Below are positions 16,411 to 24,608 of a stretch of DNA of 30,101 nt, piece by piece; within the stretch, counting starts at the first letter, position 1, and every line of letters begins with the position of its first letter. A model generated the notes under the pieces. It made no database searches and was not told where the DNA came from. It saw only the letters and a list, made by a program, of their open reading frames with translations. Source of the stretch: JALUUH01 sp964636675 (GTDB lineage Bacteria; Pseudomonadota; Gammaproteobacteria; S012-40); contig CAZWUO010000022.1 in NCBI GenBank assembly GCA_964636675.1, forward strand, positions 1 through 30,101. The letters run 5' to 3'. The translations under genes and the position numbers were made by a program.

Positions 16411-17933
16411 TGGTTGAGATAATAGAAAATATTTTATTCAATAAACTATATGATATGTCTCCTAATCTAATATCGTTTACTGATCTTAGTGGAAAAATAA
16501 TTTACGTTAACAAAAAATACGAGCAGATTGAAGGCCCTAATATAGAGAATTATAAAGGGAAATATTTTGCCGATATTTTTCCGACTCAACATCGTTCAAT
16601 TTATTGGGAAAGAGATTTGGTGGCCATTAAATCTGGGGGCCATACTACACGAGAAACATGTTATCGACATAAAGATGGCGCTTTACACACCTACCTCGTA
16701 ACCCAATTTCCGTTATTAGATAATAACAATCGCATTATTGCATTAAGCAGCAATGCGGTAGACATAACAATCTATAAAGACTCGCAAAAAAAGCTTGAAA
16801 AAACAAGCACTGATCTTTCGCTTGCACAAAATGTTGCAGGTATCGGCAGCTGGGAATGGAATTTAGAAAATCAAAAAGTATACTGGTCTAACGAAACTTA
16901 TGATTTATTAGGTCTTTCTCCAAAAAAATCTGATATTTCAATCGAATTTTTCCTTAATCTCGTCCATCCTGATGATCGTTCAATAGTGCAATACAAATTA
17001 AATTCCATTCTTGAGAAATTTGAACTTGATAACTTCGAATACCGAATCCTCAATCAAGATGGTAGCTATCGCCATTTACGAAAATTCCCTAGATTGGAAT
17101 ATGACCAGACTGGAAAACCTCTCCGCTTATTTGGCTTAGTTCATGATATTACCCAGCAAAAACTTGCTGCTGCTGAAAAACTGAATCTTGAAAAACGGAT
17201 ACAGCAATGTCAAAAAATTGAATCTATTGGAAGATTAACCGGTGGCATTACTCACGAATTCAACAATATCCTTACTTGTATATTGGGATACACTGGCTTG
17301 TCTCAACACGCGATAAAAAACGGAAAAATTGAAAAGCTGAAAGATTATATTAACGAAATTGATACCGCCGGAAAAAACGCCCGGGATTTAGTAAAACAAT
17401 TACTTATTTTCAGTCACTCTAGCACCGGAAAACCAGAGTTATTATCTTTACAACAGACTGTCCTTGATGCTATAAAAATGCTAGACATAGCACTACCATC
17501 AAATATAAATATCAAGTTACCATTAAAAGAAGCACTTCCAAAAATATTAATGGATGCCGCACAGTTATCACAAGTTATTGTTAATCTCTGTGTTAACGCA
17601 ATAGATGCACTGATGAGTACTGGCGGCCAAATCGACATTGCACTAAATTATTCCCATAATATTGAAAACACATGCTCATCATGCCAAAAACTCTTCCATG
17701 GTCACTATTTAAAGCTAAGCATTCAAGATAATGGTGGTGGCATACAAGCCGGGGTGCTCTCCAAAATTTTTGACCCATTCTTTTCTACAAAAGAACACGG
17801 AAGAGGAATAGGCATGGGACTCTCAGTAGTTCATGGTATCATACACCGATATGAGGGGCATATCGTCGTCGAATCTGAATACAAGTTTGGTAGCACTTTT
17901 CATGTGTTTTTCCCGCTTAACGAGACCGGATAA
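16410..17933 (+). CDS. Soluble PAS-PAS histidine kinase of the phc-like operon
   Basis: 507 residues with no membrane span or signal peptide, so cytoplasmic. The first PAS domain is about residues 10-120, the second (PAS_3-like, with GSWEWNL and HPDDR) about 135-250. A helical linker leads to the H-box GGITHEFNNIL (His282). The ATPase part has NLCVNAIDALM, QDNGGGI and FDPFFSTKEHGRGIGMGLSV. A CSSC pair sits just before QDNGGGI, in the region seen in some kinases with redox or metal-sensitive cysteines. No receiver is attached, so the two response regulators immediately upstream are the natural partners. It is 57 bases after the second regulator and last in the operon. The ligand is unknown. 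Confidence 0.88.
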   Translation: MVEIIENILFNKLYDMSPNLISFTDLSGKIIYVNKKYEQIEGPNIENYKGKYFADIFPTQHRSIYWERDLVAIKSGGHTTRETCYRHKDGALHTYLVTQFPLLDNNNRIIALSSNAVDITIYKDSQKKLEKTSTDLSLAQNVAGIGSWEWNLENQKVYWSNETYDLLGLSPKKSDISIEFFLNLVHPDDRSIVQYKLNSILEKFELDNFEYRILNQDGSYRHLRKFPRLEYDQTGKPLRLFGLVHDITQQKLAAAEKLNLEKRIQQCQKIESIGRLTGGITHEFNNILTCILGYTGLSQHAIKNGKIEKLKDYINEIDTAGKNARDLVKQLLIFSHSSTGKPELLSLQQTVLDAIKMLDIALPSNINIKLPLKEALPKILMDAAQLSQVIVNLCVNAIDALMSTGGQIDIALNYSHNIENTCSSCQKLFHGHYLKLSIQDNGGGIQAGVLSKIFDPFFSTKEHGRGIGMGLSVVHGIIHRYEGHIVVESEYKFGSTFHVFFPLNETG

Positions 17934-18033
17934 CTAAACCAAAAAAACACACGCAAAGAACCAAGGAAGCTCTGATTTAAACCTATTGCTTAAACCTAAA
18001 TTCCTCGCAAAAAGTCATTAGTATTTATTTCAT

Positions 18034-18185
18034 GTAACTACTCAGCCCGAGCTTCACAATATACGGTAACTACTCAGATTGCCTTTGATTTGTTCGAGAA
18101 CAAGGAAAAAGTGCGGAGTTTACAAGTGTAAATGAGCACTTTTGACGCCGCAATCGGGCAAATCAAAGATAAGCTGAGTAGTTAC
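18034..18185. repeat. MITE-like inverted-repeat element with extra terminal copy
   Basis: The 12-mer GTAACTACTCAG occurs at 18034-18045 and again at 18066-18077, and its exact reverse complement CTGAGTAGTTAC occurs at 18174-18185. The 18066-18185 unit (120 bases) also has matching inner arms (TTTGATTTG near 18084 and CAAATCAAAG near 18160) and a central hairpin, AAAAGTGC with GCACTTTT enclosing TTTAC/GTAAA. It encodes nothing. From memory, similar repeats occur in other gammaproteobacterial genomes, but I cannot check this. The right end supplies the last base of the EAL-HDOD stop codon. Confidence 0.75.
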
Positions 18186-19396
18186 TATTTCATAATGCTT
18201 CTCATGGACTCATCAGCCCAAGCGATTGACGACATATAGTCTTTGCGAAATTGCTTGAGGTTAAAATCAGAAAAAATTTCGTTGTCCCAGTCTGCCTGCT
18301 CATACGCAATAACGCTATCAAGTACACGGCCTAAGTCACCTGAGCTATCGATTAACGCTCTGGTAATTTCTTCCGATAACTTTAGCGGTTGAAGCAATTC
18401 ATCCATAGGCACATCGAGAATTGCATCAAGTACCGAGAATAGCCCTACAATAAAATATTCTTCGCTATTCTTTTGCGCAAGAGATAAAGCAACCGATTCA
18501 CAAGCTTTGGCACGTACAAGTGCCGTTCGCATCACTTCAGCAGGCTTCTCGCTCAGACCTGAAAACACGATCAAGCTTACCCAGCTTTTTAAGGTATCTA
18601 TCCCTAACATAAGCAAGGCATGTTTAATGGATGACACTTCGGTGCTTATGCCTGAAACCGGTGAATTGATGAATTTTAAAACTCTGTAGGTTAATGCTGC
18701 GTCTTTACTGACAATTTTTTCTAGCTCATGCAATTCAACATCAGGCGCTTGTAACCTGCTCAATAATTCCAACGCGGTCAATTTGTTTTGCGGAGGTTTT
18801 TTGCCAATAATTATTTCTGGTTTCGATAAAAAATAGCCTTGAAAAAAATCAAAACCTAGGGATTTACACCATTCAAATTCTTGCTTGGTTTCTATCTTCT
18901 CTGCGAGCAACTTTACGCCACTTCCCTTCAGTTGAATAACGTGTTGCTGTAATTCTGCTTCAGAAAAAGATTGAATATCAATTTTTATGATATCGGCTAA
19001 CTCGATAAATGGCTGTAAAGCCTGATCATAGACAAAATCATCTAGCGCCAGGGTATAACCTCGTTTGGAAAGCTCTTGCAAACCCGCAATAATCTCGGGC
19101 TCGGGAGGAACATCTTCTAACACTTCCAACACCACCTGACTATTGGTAAAAGGCAATTGAATGCTGCCATCAATATAACTCCGGGTTAAATTCAGAAAAG
19201 CCTTGGACGAACCAACCACCTTTTCGAAACCTATATCCAGGAAAGTGTTCAAGATCACCTGGGAAGTCGCCTTGTCACCATCAAATACATTCGCCCTATT
19301 TTGATGACTATCCCTAAATAGAAGTTCATATGCGTATGTATCAAGAGAACGATTATAAATCGGTTGGCGCCCTACAAAGATTTGATCGGATGTCAT
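18185..19396 (-). CDS. EAL-HDOD signalling protein (YuxH family), EAL probably inactive
   Basis: 403 residues from the ATG at 19396, preferred because AGGA lies eight bases upstream; an upstream ATG at 19441 would add 15 residues with a poor ribosome site. The first half (about 1-195) is EAL-like, but the signature reads YELLFRD and the loop reads LALDDFVYD, so phosphodiesterase activity is doubtful, although ELL, FLNL, LEVLED, KIDI and LAEKIE positions persist. The second half (about 200-400) is an HDOD domain (LLSRLQAPDVELHELEKIV, DAALTYRVLKFINSP, LLMLGIDTLKSW). Such proteins usually act as c-di-GMP-linked scaffolds in motility or biofilm control. The stop codon touches an inverted-repeat element. 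It converges with the phc-like operon. Confidence 0.88.
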   Translation of the reverse strand: MTSDQIFVGRQPIYNRSLDTYAYELLFRDSHQNRANVFDGDKATSQVILNTFLDIGFEKVVGSSKAFLNLTRSYIDGSIQLPFTNSQVVLEVLEDVPPEPEIIAGLQELSKRGYTLALDDFVYDQALQPFIELADIIKIDIQSFSEAELQQHVIQLKGSGVKLLAEKIETKQEFEWCKSLGFDFFQGYFLSKPEIIIGKKPPQNKLTALELLSRLQAPDVELHELEKIVSKDAALTYRVLKFINSPVSGISTEVSSIKHALLMLGIDTLKSWVSLIVFSGLSEKPAEVMRTALVRAKACESVALSLAQKNSEEYFIVGLFSVLDAILDVPMDELLQPLKLSEEITRALIDSSGDLGRVLDSVIAYEQADWDNEIFSDFNLKQFRKDYMSSIAWADESMRSIMK

Positions 19397-19682
19397 GGCT
19401 AATTCCTGTCGATATACGCTAATACTATTTTTATGTGTCATCGCTAGCTCTAAGGGGAGTGTCGTTACACATATTAAACGTACTGATTATGTGTAGCCCC
19501 CCCCTTCTAGCTCGAAAAAACACTCAAGCTGACCAAATAAAAAGTCTATATAGTCGGTTAACGGCGCTTTCCGGCTAAAAGTTGACGCTTTCCGATAAAA
19601 TATTGCATCCGATTATTAAACCTAGATTCAGCTCGTACAATTTCGAATTCTGGGTTAAATGTTAGCTATGCAGATCGTGCGC

Positions 19683-20369
19683 TCAATAAGAAAAGCTTTT
19701 CCACAACATATTCCACGGCACTTTTCTGGCTTTTAGACTACGTGTCAGAAATGTAGCCAGATAGGCTCCATCGGTGGCGTCATAAATACCATAATTATCT
19801 TCTAGCATGATATGGGTATCGTCCCATATTTTGGCGTCATCGCTACCACCAACCCAGTATTCAAAGTCAGAAATGGCGCGGTCTAATGTAAAAGAGAGAA
19901 ACCAAATGGTGTGGCCTTGCCCCAGAGCTTGATCTAATGTGAAATCAAAAGGCAAATGCCAACTAGCGGTTTTATTAGGGACACCATCGTTATCTGAATC
20001 GCTAAAGCCGTCTTCCTCGCCACCTTGAAAGTCGCTCGGAAAACCGTTGCTAACGTTTGAAATCGTTACCTCGTCACTTTTTGTATCAATGCCGAAAGTA
20101 ATGATATTCTTATTCTCAGTAAGGAGTTTTCCGCCTGCAGGATAGCTTTGCTGTGTACGCCAATCATATATTTGATGCTGCGGTGGTGTAGCCACGTCCA
20201 CGCCTATTGGCGGCCCCATGTTGCGCAGATGAGCAAAGTAGGTAAATGTACCATCAGAGTTAGCAACATAGACCATTTGCATATTACCCAGGGGAACCGC
20301 AATTGATACGGGATGATAGAATAATAATGTTGCCGCAAGACTTAGAATCAGTGCTGTTAAATTTTTCAT
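19683..20369 (-). CDS. Exported protein of unknown function with Asp-rich loop
   Basis: 228 residues from the ATG at 20369, chosen because AGAGGAGAAG precedes it and a signal peptide begins there (hydrophobic about 4-24); an ATG at 20507 would add 46 unlikely residues. The mature part is rich in aromatic and Asp residues and looks beta-rich. SDSDNDGVPN (about 123-132) resembles a thrombospondin-type-3 calcium loop. The C-terminus (LTRSLKARKVPWNMLWKSFSY) is basic and aromatic, unlike the rest, and shows no anchor; it may be a frameshifted or replaced tail. I do not recognise the family. It stands alone, about 190 bases from the aldolase terminator and about 290 bases from the EAL-HDOD gene. 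Confidence 0.72.
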   Translation of the reverse strand: MKNLTALILSLAATLLFYHPVSIAVPLGNMQMVYVANSDGTFTYFAHLRNMGPPIGVDVATPPQHQIYDWRTQQSYPAGGKLLTENKNIITFGIDTKSDEVTISNVSNGFPSDFQGGEEDGFSDSDNDGVPNKTASWHLPFDFTLDQALGQGHTIWFLSFTLDRAISDFEYWVGGSDDAKIWDDTHIMLEDNYGIYDATDGAYLATFLTRSLKARKVPWNMLWKSFSY

Positions 20370-20645
20370 CGTTAACTTCTCCTCTTTATTTGCATAAATC
20401 ATAAGCAGATTGCTCAACCAGCCTATTACATTATAAATCTTGGAACAGACCGGAATTACTTTATTGAAAGGGTAAGGTACTCTGCTTGAAAACCCCTTGC
20501 AAAACACTTACATGAAAAATATTTTTAAAATATGATTTCTATCAATAGGCTAGGAAACAGCATTGAATAATCGCTGTGTGCCTGGCGCACAAAGGTAGCG
20601 ATAAAAAACACGACAAGCTTAATTTCATGAAAAGTTCTCAAAAAA

Positions 20646-20670
20646 AAAGGCGTTGATAAACAACGCCTTT
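20646..20670 (-). terminator. Intrinsic terminator of the tkt-gap-pgk-pyk-fba cluster
   Basis: AAAGGCGTTG (20646-20655) and CAACGCCTTT (20661-20670) form a perfect 10-bp stem with a 5-base loop. On the minus strand it is followed by an uninterrupted T run. It lies 24 bases past the aldolase stop codon. Confidence 0.92.
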
Positions 20671-20694
20671 AGATAAAACATCATAAAAATATTT

Positions 20695-21732
20695 TTATTT
20701 ATAAAAACCAATCATGGTTTCTAAAGATTTAGCGTTGATCTTAGATGCATGTCCAGCACAACCAAAAGCTTCATAACGTGCTTTGCAAATATCTGACATT
20801 GCAGCAGTAGAGGCTTTCAAAAATTTACGTGGATCAAAGTTTGATTTATTTTCCGCCAAAAATTTACGCACTGCACCCGTTGAGGCCATACGTAAATCAG
20901 TATCGATGTTAATTTTACGAACGCCGGACTTAATACCTTCAATAATCTCTTCAACAGGAACACCGTAAGTTTGCCCCATATCACCACCATAGTTGTTTAT
21001 GGTTTCTAACCAGTCTTGAGGCACTGAAGAAGAACCGTGCATGACTAAGTGAGTATTCGGAATAACTTGGTGAATCTCTTTGATGCGATCGATACGCAAA
21101 ACGGCACCCGTGGGCGGCTTAGTGAATTTATAAGCACCATGAGAAGTTCCGATAGCAATCGCAAGTGCGTCAACACCCGTTTTTTCAACAAAATCTTTGG
21201 CTTCTTGCGGATCTGTCAACAACATATCCAAATCAAGCTTGCCTTCAGCGCCATGGCCGTCCTCCTCACCCATTTCTCCGGTTTCTAGAGAACCTAGGCA
21301 CCCTAACTCACCCTCAACTGACACTCCACCCGCGTGCGCCATATCGACGACTGCCTTGGTAACGTTTACATTGTACTCAAAAGAAGAAGGCGTTTTCATA
21401 TCGGCTTCTAAAGAACCATCCATCATTACAGATGAAAAACCAGACTGGATAGAACGCAAGCAAACAGCCGGCTCTGAACCATGGTCTTGATGCATAACAA
21501 CAGGAATATGTGGGTATTCTTCAATCGCCGCTGAAATTAAGTGGCGCAGAAATGATTCACCGGCGTATGCACGTGCACCCGCTGATCCTTGCATGATGAC
21601 AGGAGAATCAGTTGCATCCGCAGCTCGCATGATTGCGTGCACCTGCTCCATATTGTTGACGTTAAATGCAGGCAAACCAAAACTATTGTCCGCAGCATAA
21701 TCCAGCAGTTGACGCATCGATATTAATGCCAT
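20695..21732 (-). CDS. fba: Class II fructose-bisphosphate aldolase, Calvin-cycle type
   Basis: 345 residues. It condenses dihydroxyacetone phosphate with glyceraldehyde 3-phosphate (and, in Calvin-cycle enzymes, erythrose 4-phosphate), or the reverse, in the cytoplasm. Metal and active-site motifs are present: VVMHQDHGS, GVSVEGELG, IGTSHGAYKF and LVMHGSSSVP, and the C-terminal phosphate site INIDTDLRMA. Length and the long GSLETGEMGEEDGHG insertion fit the Calvin-cycle subtype seen in proteobacteria. AGGAG precedes the ATG. It is the last gene of the cluster, 91 bases after pyk, and ends before a strong terminator. The Calvin designation reflects the family, not proof of CO2 fixation: no RuBisCO or phosphoribulokinase gene is in the window. 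Confidence 0.95.
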   Translation of the reverse strand: MALISMRQLLDYAADNSFGLPAFNVNNMEQVHAIMRAADATDSPVIMQGSAGARAYAGESFLRHLISAAIEEYPHIPVVMHQDHGSEPAVCLRSIQSGFSSVMMDGSLEADMKTPSSFEYNVNVTKAVVDMAHAGGVSVEGELGCLGSLETGEMGEEDGHGAEGKLDLDMLLTDPQEAKDFVEKTGVDALAIAIGTSHGAYKFTKPPTGAVLRIDRIKEIHQVIPNTHLVMHGSSSVPQDWLETINNYGGDMGQTYGVPVEEIIEGIKSGVRKINIDTDLRMASTGAVRKFLAENKSNFDPRKFLKASTAAMSDICKARYEAFGCAGHASKINAKSLETMIGFYK

Positions 21733-21823
21733 TTTTCGCTCCTATATTTTCTAAAAAAAATCAATAAAATTTCATTCGGGTAATACCACATGAGTACATC
21801 ATCAAGGGTATGTTGACGATATA

Positions 21824-23266
21824 CTAATTGACGGGGGCTAACTCACCGACCGTCACTATTTTCATCGCATTAGAGCCACCATGGACTCCCAGAAAATCGC
21901 CTTTAGTAATAATCACAGTGTCTCCATCTCGAACAGCCCCACGACGGACTAATTCTTCAATAGCATCTTTGTTAACCCGCGCGTGATCTCGGCTTTCGGC
22001 GTTAAAGTTAATAGGATAAACACCGCGATAAAGAGTGACTTTTCGTCGAGTTTGCGGGGTCGGAGTTAACGCATAAATTGGACGGTTAGAACTTATTCGT
22101 GACATCCATAAAGGAGTCGCACCGGACTCGGTTAATGCCACAACCGCTTTTACATCTAAATGATTAGCGGTATACATGGTTGCCATCGCAATGGCCTCAT
22201 CTATACGTCCAAAATGACTGCTTAGGCGATGTTTTGATTCCCTAACTTTGCGTTGTTTCTCAGCTTCTAGGCAAACTCTATCCATCGCAGCCACCGCTTT
22301 ATCAGGATATTTTCCAGTCGCAGTTTCAGCAGACAACATCACCACATCGGTACCATCGAGTACCGCGTTCGCCACATCAAAAACTTCGGCGCGGGTCGGG
22401 ATGGGATTGTAAATCATTGACTCCATCATTTGGGTTGCCGTAATAGCAATTTTATTAAGTTCACGCGCTTTGCTAATAATCTGTTTTTGAACAGCAGGAA
22501 GCTCAGCATCGCCAATCTCTACCCCCAAATCTCCGCGTGCAATCATGACTGAATCTGACGCTTCTATAATCTCCGCTAGCGCCTCAACGGCTTCTGCACG
22601 TTCAATTTTTGCAACAATGCCTGCATAACCGCCGGCATCCAGCAATAGCTTGCGCGCGTTATGGATATCTTGTGCAGTTCGCGGAAATGAAACCGCCATA
22701 TAATCCGCTTCAATTTTTGCAGCGATGATAATATCCGCTTTGTCTTTTTCAGTTAAGGCCGGCGCAGACAGTCCCCCACCTTGCCGGTTAATCCCTTTGC
22801 GATCGGATAATTCACCACCCACTACAACGCGGCAACGTATCTGTTGCCCATGTACTTCATCCACCCAAAACACAATGCGACCATCATCCAGCAATAAAGT
22901 ATCACCGCGATTGAGATCATCCGGCAATGCTTTATAAGCAATCCCTACGCGCTCTTGATCTCCCTCATCCGTAGGACAGCCCGCATCAAGGGTAAAATTA
23001 TCACCTTCATTTAGGGTTATTTTTCCATTTTTAAATTTTTCGATGCGTATTTTTGGCCCTTGCAAATCAACCAATACACCAATCTCACGCCCGTGAGCAG
23101 TCGCTCGTTCACGCACCATAGCAACCCGTTTCTCATGTTCTTCCGCAGTGCCATGAGAAAAGTTTATTCTCACCACGTCCAAACCAGCCTCTATGAGTTT
23201 ATCCATTACTTTTGGATCATCGGTCGCTGGACCAAGTGTTGCTAATATTTTAGTACGTCTGAGCAT
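21824..23266 (-). CDS. pyk: Pyruvate kinase
   Basis: 480 residues, normal for the bacterial enzyme that makes pyruvate and ATP from phosphoenolpyruvate and ADP. Visible signatures are RRTKILATLGPAT, RINFSHGT, DLQGPKIR, AKIERAEAV, MARGDLGVEIG and TATQMMESM, followed by the C-terminal regulatory domain (about 350-475) with TESGATPLWMSR and TKGDFLGVHGGSN. AAGGA lies upstream of the ATG. It sits between pgk and fba on the same strand, with 38 bases to pgk. Type (PykA or PykF) and effector response cannot be told by eye. Confidence 0.96.
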   Translation of the reverse strand: MLRRTKILATLGPATDDPKVMDKLIEAGLDVVRINFSHGTAEEHEKRVAMVRERATAHGREIGVLVDLQGPKIRIEKFKNGKITLNEGDNFTLDAGCPTDEGDQERVGIAYKALPDDLNRGDTLLLDDGRIVFWVDEVHGQQIRCRVVVGGELSDRKGINRQGGGLSAPALTEKDKADIIIAAKIEADYMAVSFPRTAQDIHNARKLLLDAGGYAGIVAKIERAEAVEALAEIIEASDSVMIARGDLGVEIGDAELPAVQKQIISKARELNKIAITATQMMESMIYNPIPTRAEVFDVANAVLDGTDVVMLSAETATGKYPDKAVAAMDRVCLEAEKQRKVRESKHRLSSHFGRIDEAIAMATMYTANHLDVKAVVALTESGATPLWMSRISSNRPIYALTPTPQTRRKVTLYRGVYPINFNAESRDHARVNKDAIEELVRRGAVRDGDTVIITKGDFLGVHGGSNAMKIVTVGELAPVN

Positions 23267-23304
23267 TTGCTCTTTAATCCTTTTTTTATTTATATAACAA
23301 CTGT

Positions 23305-24486
23305 TTATTTATTAGCTGCACGCTGTTCTAGAATTTCAACGGCGGGTAATACTTTCCCTTCAAGGAATTCTAAAAAGGCCCCACCTCCGGTTGAGATATA
23401 AGACACTTTATCCGCAATATTATATTTAGCTACCGCAGCCAGTGTGTCACCACCACCCGCAATTGAAAACGCTTTACTTTCTGCAATCGCCAACGCTATT
23501 GACTTAGTGCCCTCACCAAACTGATCAAATTCGAACACACCCACGGGGCCATTCCAAACAATAGTACCTGCGCCTTTTAATATTTCTGCCAATTCTTTTG
23601 ATGTTTCTGGCCCAATATCAAATATCATATCGTCATCTGCTGTATCCGTTGCATTTTTTAATGTTGCAGTAGCTGACTCTGAAAACTCTTTGCCACAAAT
23701 AACATCAACAGGTACTGGGATATCTCCACCGCGCGCTTTAGCATCTTCGGTCAACTTTTTAGCTTCATCAATCAAGTCTACTTCATACAACGACTTACCA
23801 ACAGGATTACCAGCCGCCGCGATAAAGGTATTCGCAATCCCTCCCCCTACAATTAATTGATCAACTATTTTAGAAAGTGATTCAAGTACGGTTAACTTGG
23901 TAGATACTTTGGAGCCGCCAACAATTGCTACCATAGGTCGCGCGGGGTTATCCAAGGCTTTTCCAAGCGCCTCAAGTTCGTTTGCTAACAATGGGCCTGC
24001 GCATGCAACCGACGCATATTTAGCAACACCATGAGTAGAAGCTTGTGCTCGATGCGCCGTACCAAATGCATCCATCACATAAACGTCACATAACGCGGCC
24101 AATTTTTTTGCTAGTCCGTCTGCGTTTTTCTTTTCGCCGGTATTAAAACGAACATTTTCGCACAACACAACCTCACCTGTAGCAACACTAACACCATCCA
24201 ACCAATCTTTTGCGAGCTTGACTTCCGTGCCAAGCAATCCTGACAGATGTTCTGCAACGGGTGCTAATGAATATTTTTCGTCATACACACCTTCCTCTGG
24301 ACGACCCAGGTGTGACATCAGTATGACTTTTGCGCCAGCCTCCATCGCTAATTTGATGGTAGGTAAGGATGCACGAATACGCGTATCGTCTCCGACTTTT
24401 CCATTTTTAAATGGCACATTCAAATCTTCACGAATCAGCACGCGTTTACCGGACAAATCCAGATCAGTCATTTTAATTACGGACAT
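23305..24486 (-). CDS. pgk: Phosphoglycerate kinase
   Basis: 393 residues, the usual length. It transfers phosphate between 1,3-bisphosphoglycerate and ADP, or the reverse in the reductive direction. Motifs seen are REDLNVPF, SHLGRPEEG, CENVRFNTGE, VAIVGGSKVSTKL, WNGPVGVFEF and AGGGDTLAAV near the end. AGGAG lies eight bases before the ATG. It follows gap by 122 bases containing a hairpin, so its expression could be set separately from gap even in one transcript. Confidence 0.96.
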   Translation of the reverse strand: MSVIKMTDLDLSGKRVLIREDLNVPFKNGKVGDDTRIRASLPTIKLAMEAGAKVILMSHLGRPEEGVYDEKYSLAPVAEHLSGLLGTEVKLAKDWLDGVSVATGEVVLCENVRFNTGEKKNADGLAKKLAALCDVYVMDAFGTAHRAQASTHGVAKYASVACAGPLLANELEALGKALDNPARPMVAIVGGSKVSTKLTVLESLSKIVDQLIVGGGIANTFIAAAGNPVGKSLYEVDLIDEAKKLTEDAKARGGDIPVPVDVICGKEFSESATATLKNATDTADDDMIFDIGPETSKELAEILKGAGTIVWNGPVGVFEFDQFGEGTKSIALAIAESKAFSIAGGGDTLAAVAKYNIADKVSYISTGGGAFLEFLEGKVLPAVEILEQRAANK

Positions 24487-24565
24487 GTATTGCTCCTAAA
24501 CTATATTTAAAATTATTTGGCAAATGTTGACACTTGACGAATAATTTTTCGGATTGATGTAGCGC

Positions 24566-24589
24566 GGGCTGCTATTTTAAGTGCAGCCC
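24566..24589 (-). promoter_or_regulatory. Hairpin between gap and pgk
   Basis: GGGCTGC (24566-24572) and GCAGCCC (24583-24589) form a perfect 7-bp stem with a 10-base loop. No T run follows on the minus strand, so it is not a standard terminator; it may stabilise the gap message end or partly reduce read-through into pgk. Confidence 0.4.
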
Positions 24590-24608
24590 ACACCATATCG
24601 GCTTGCTT

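Noticed and set aside
18034..18185. CRISPR-like repeat array
   Set aside because: Only three 12-base copies with unequal spacing and one inverted; it is an inverted-repeat element.
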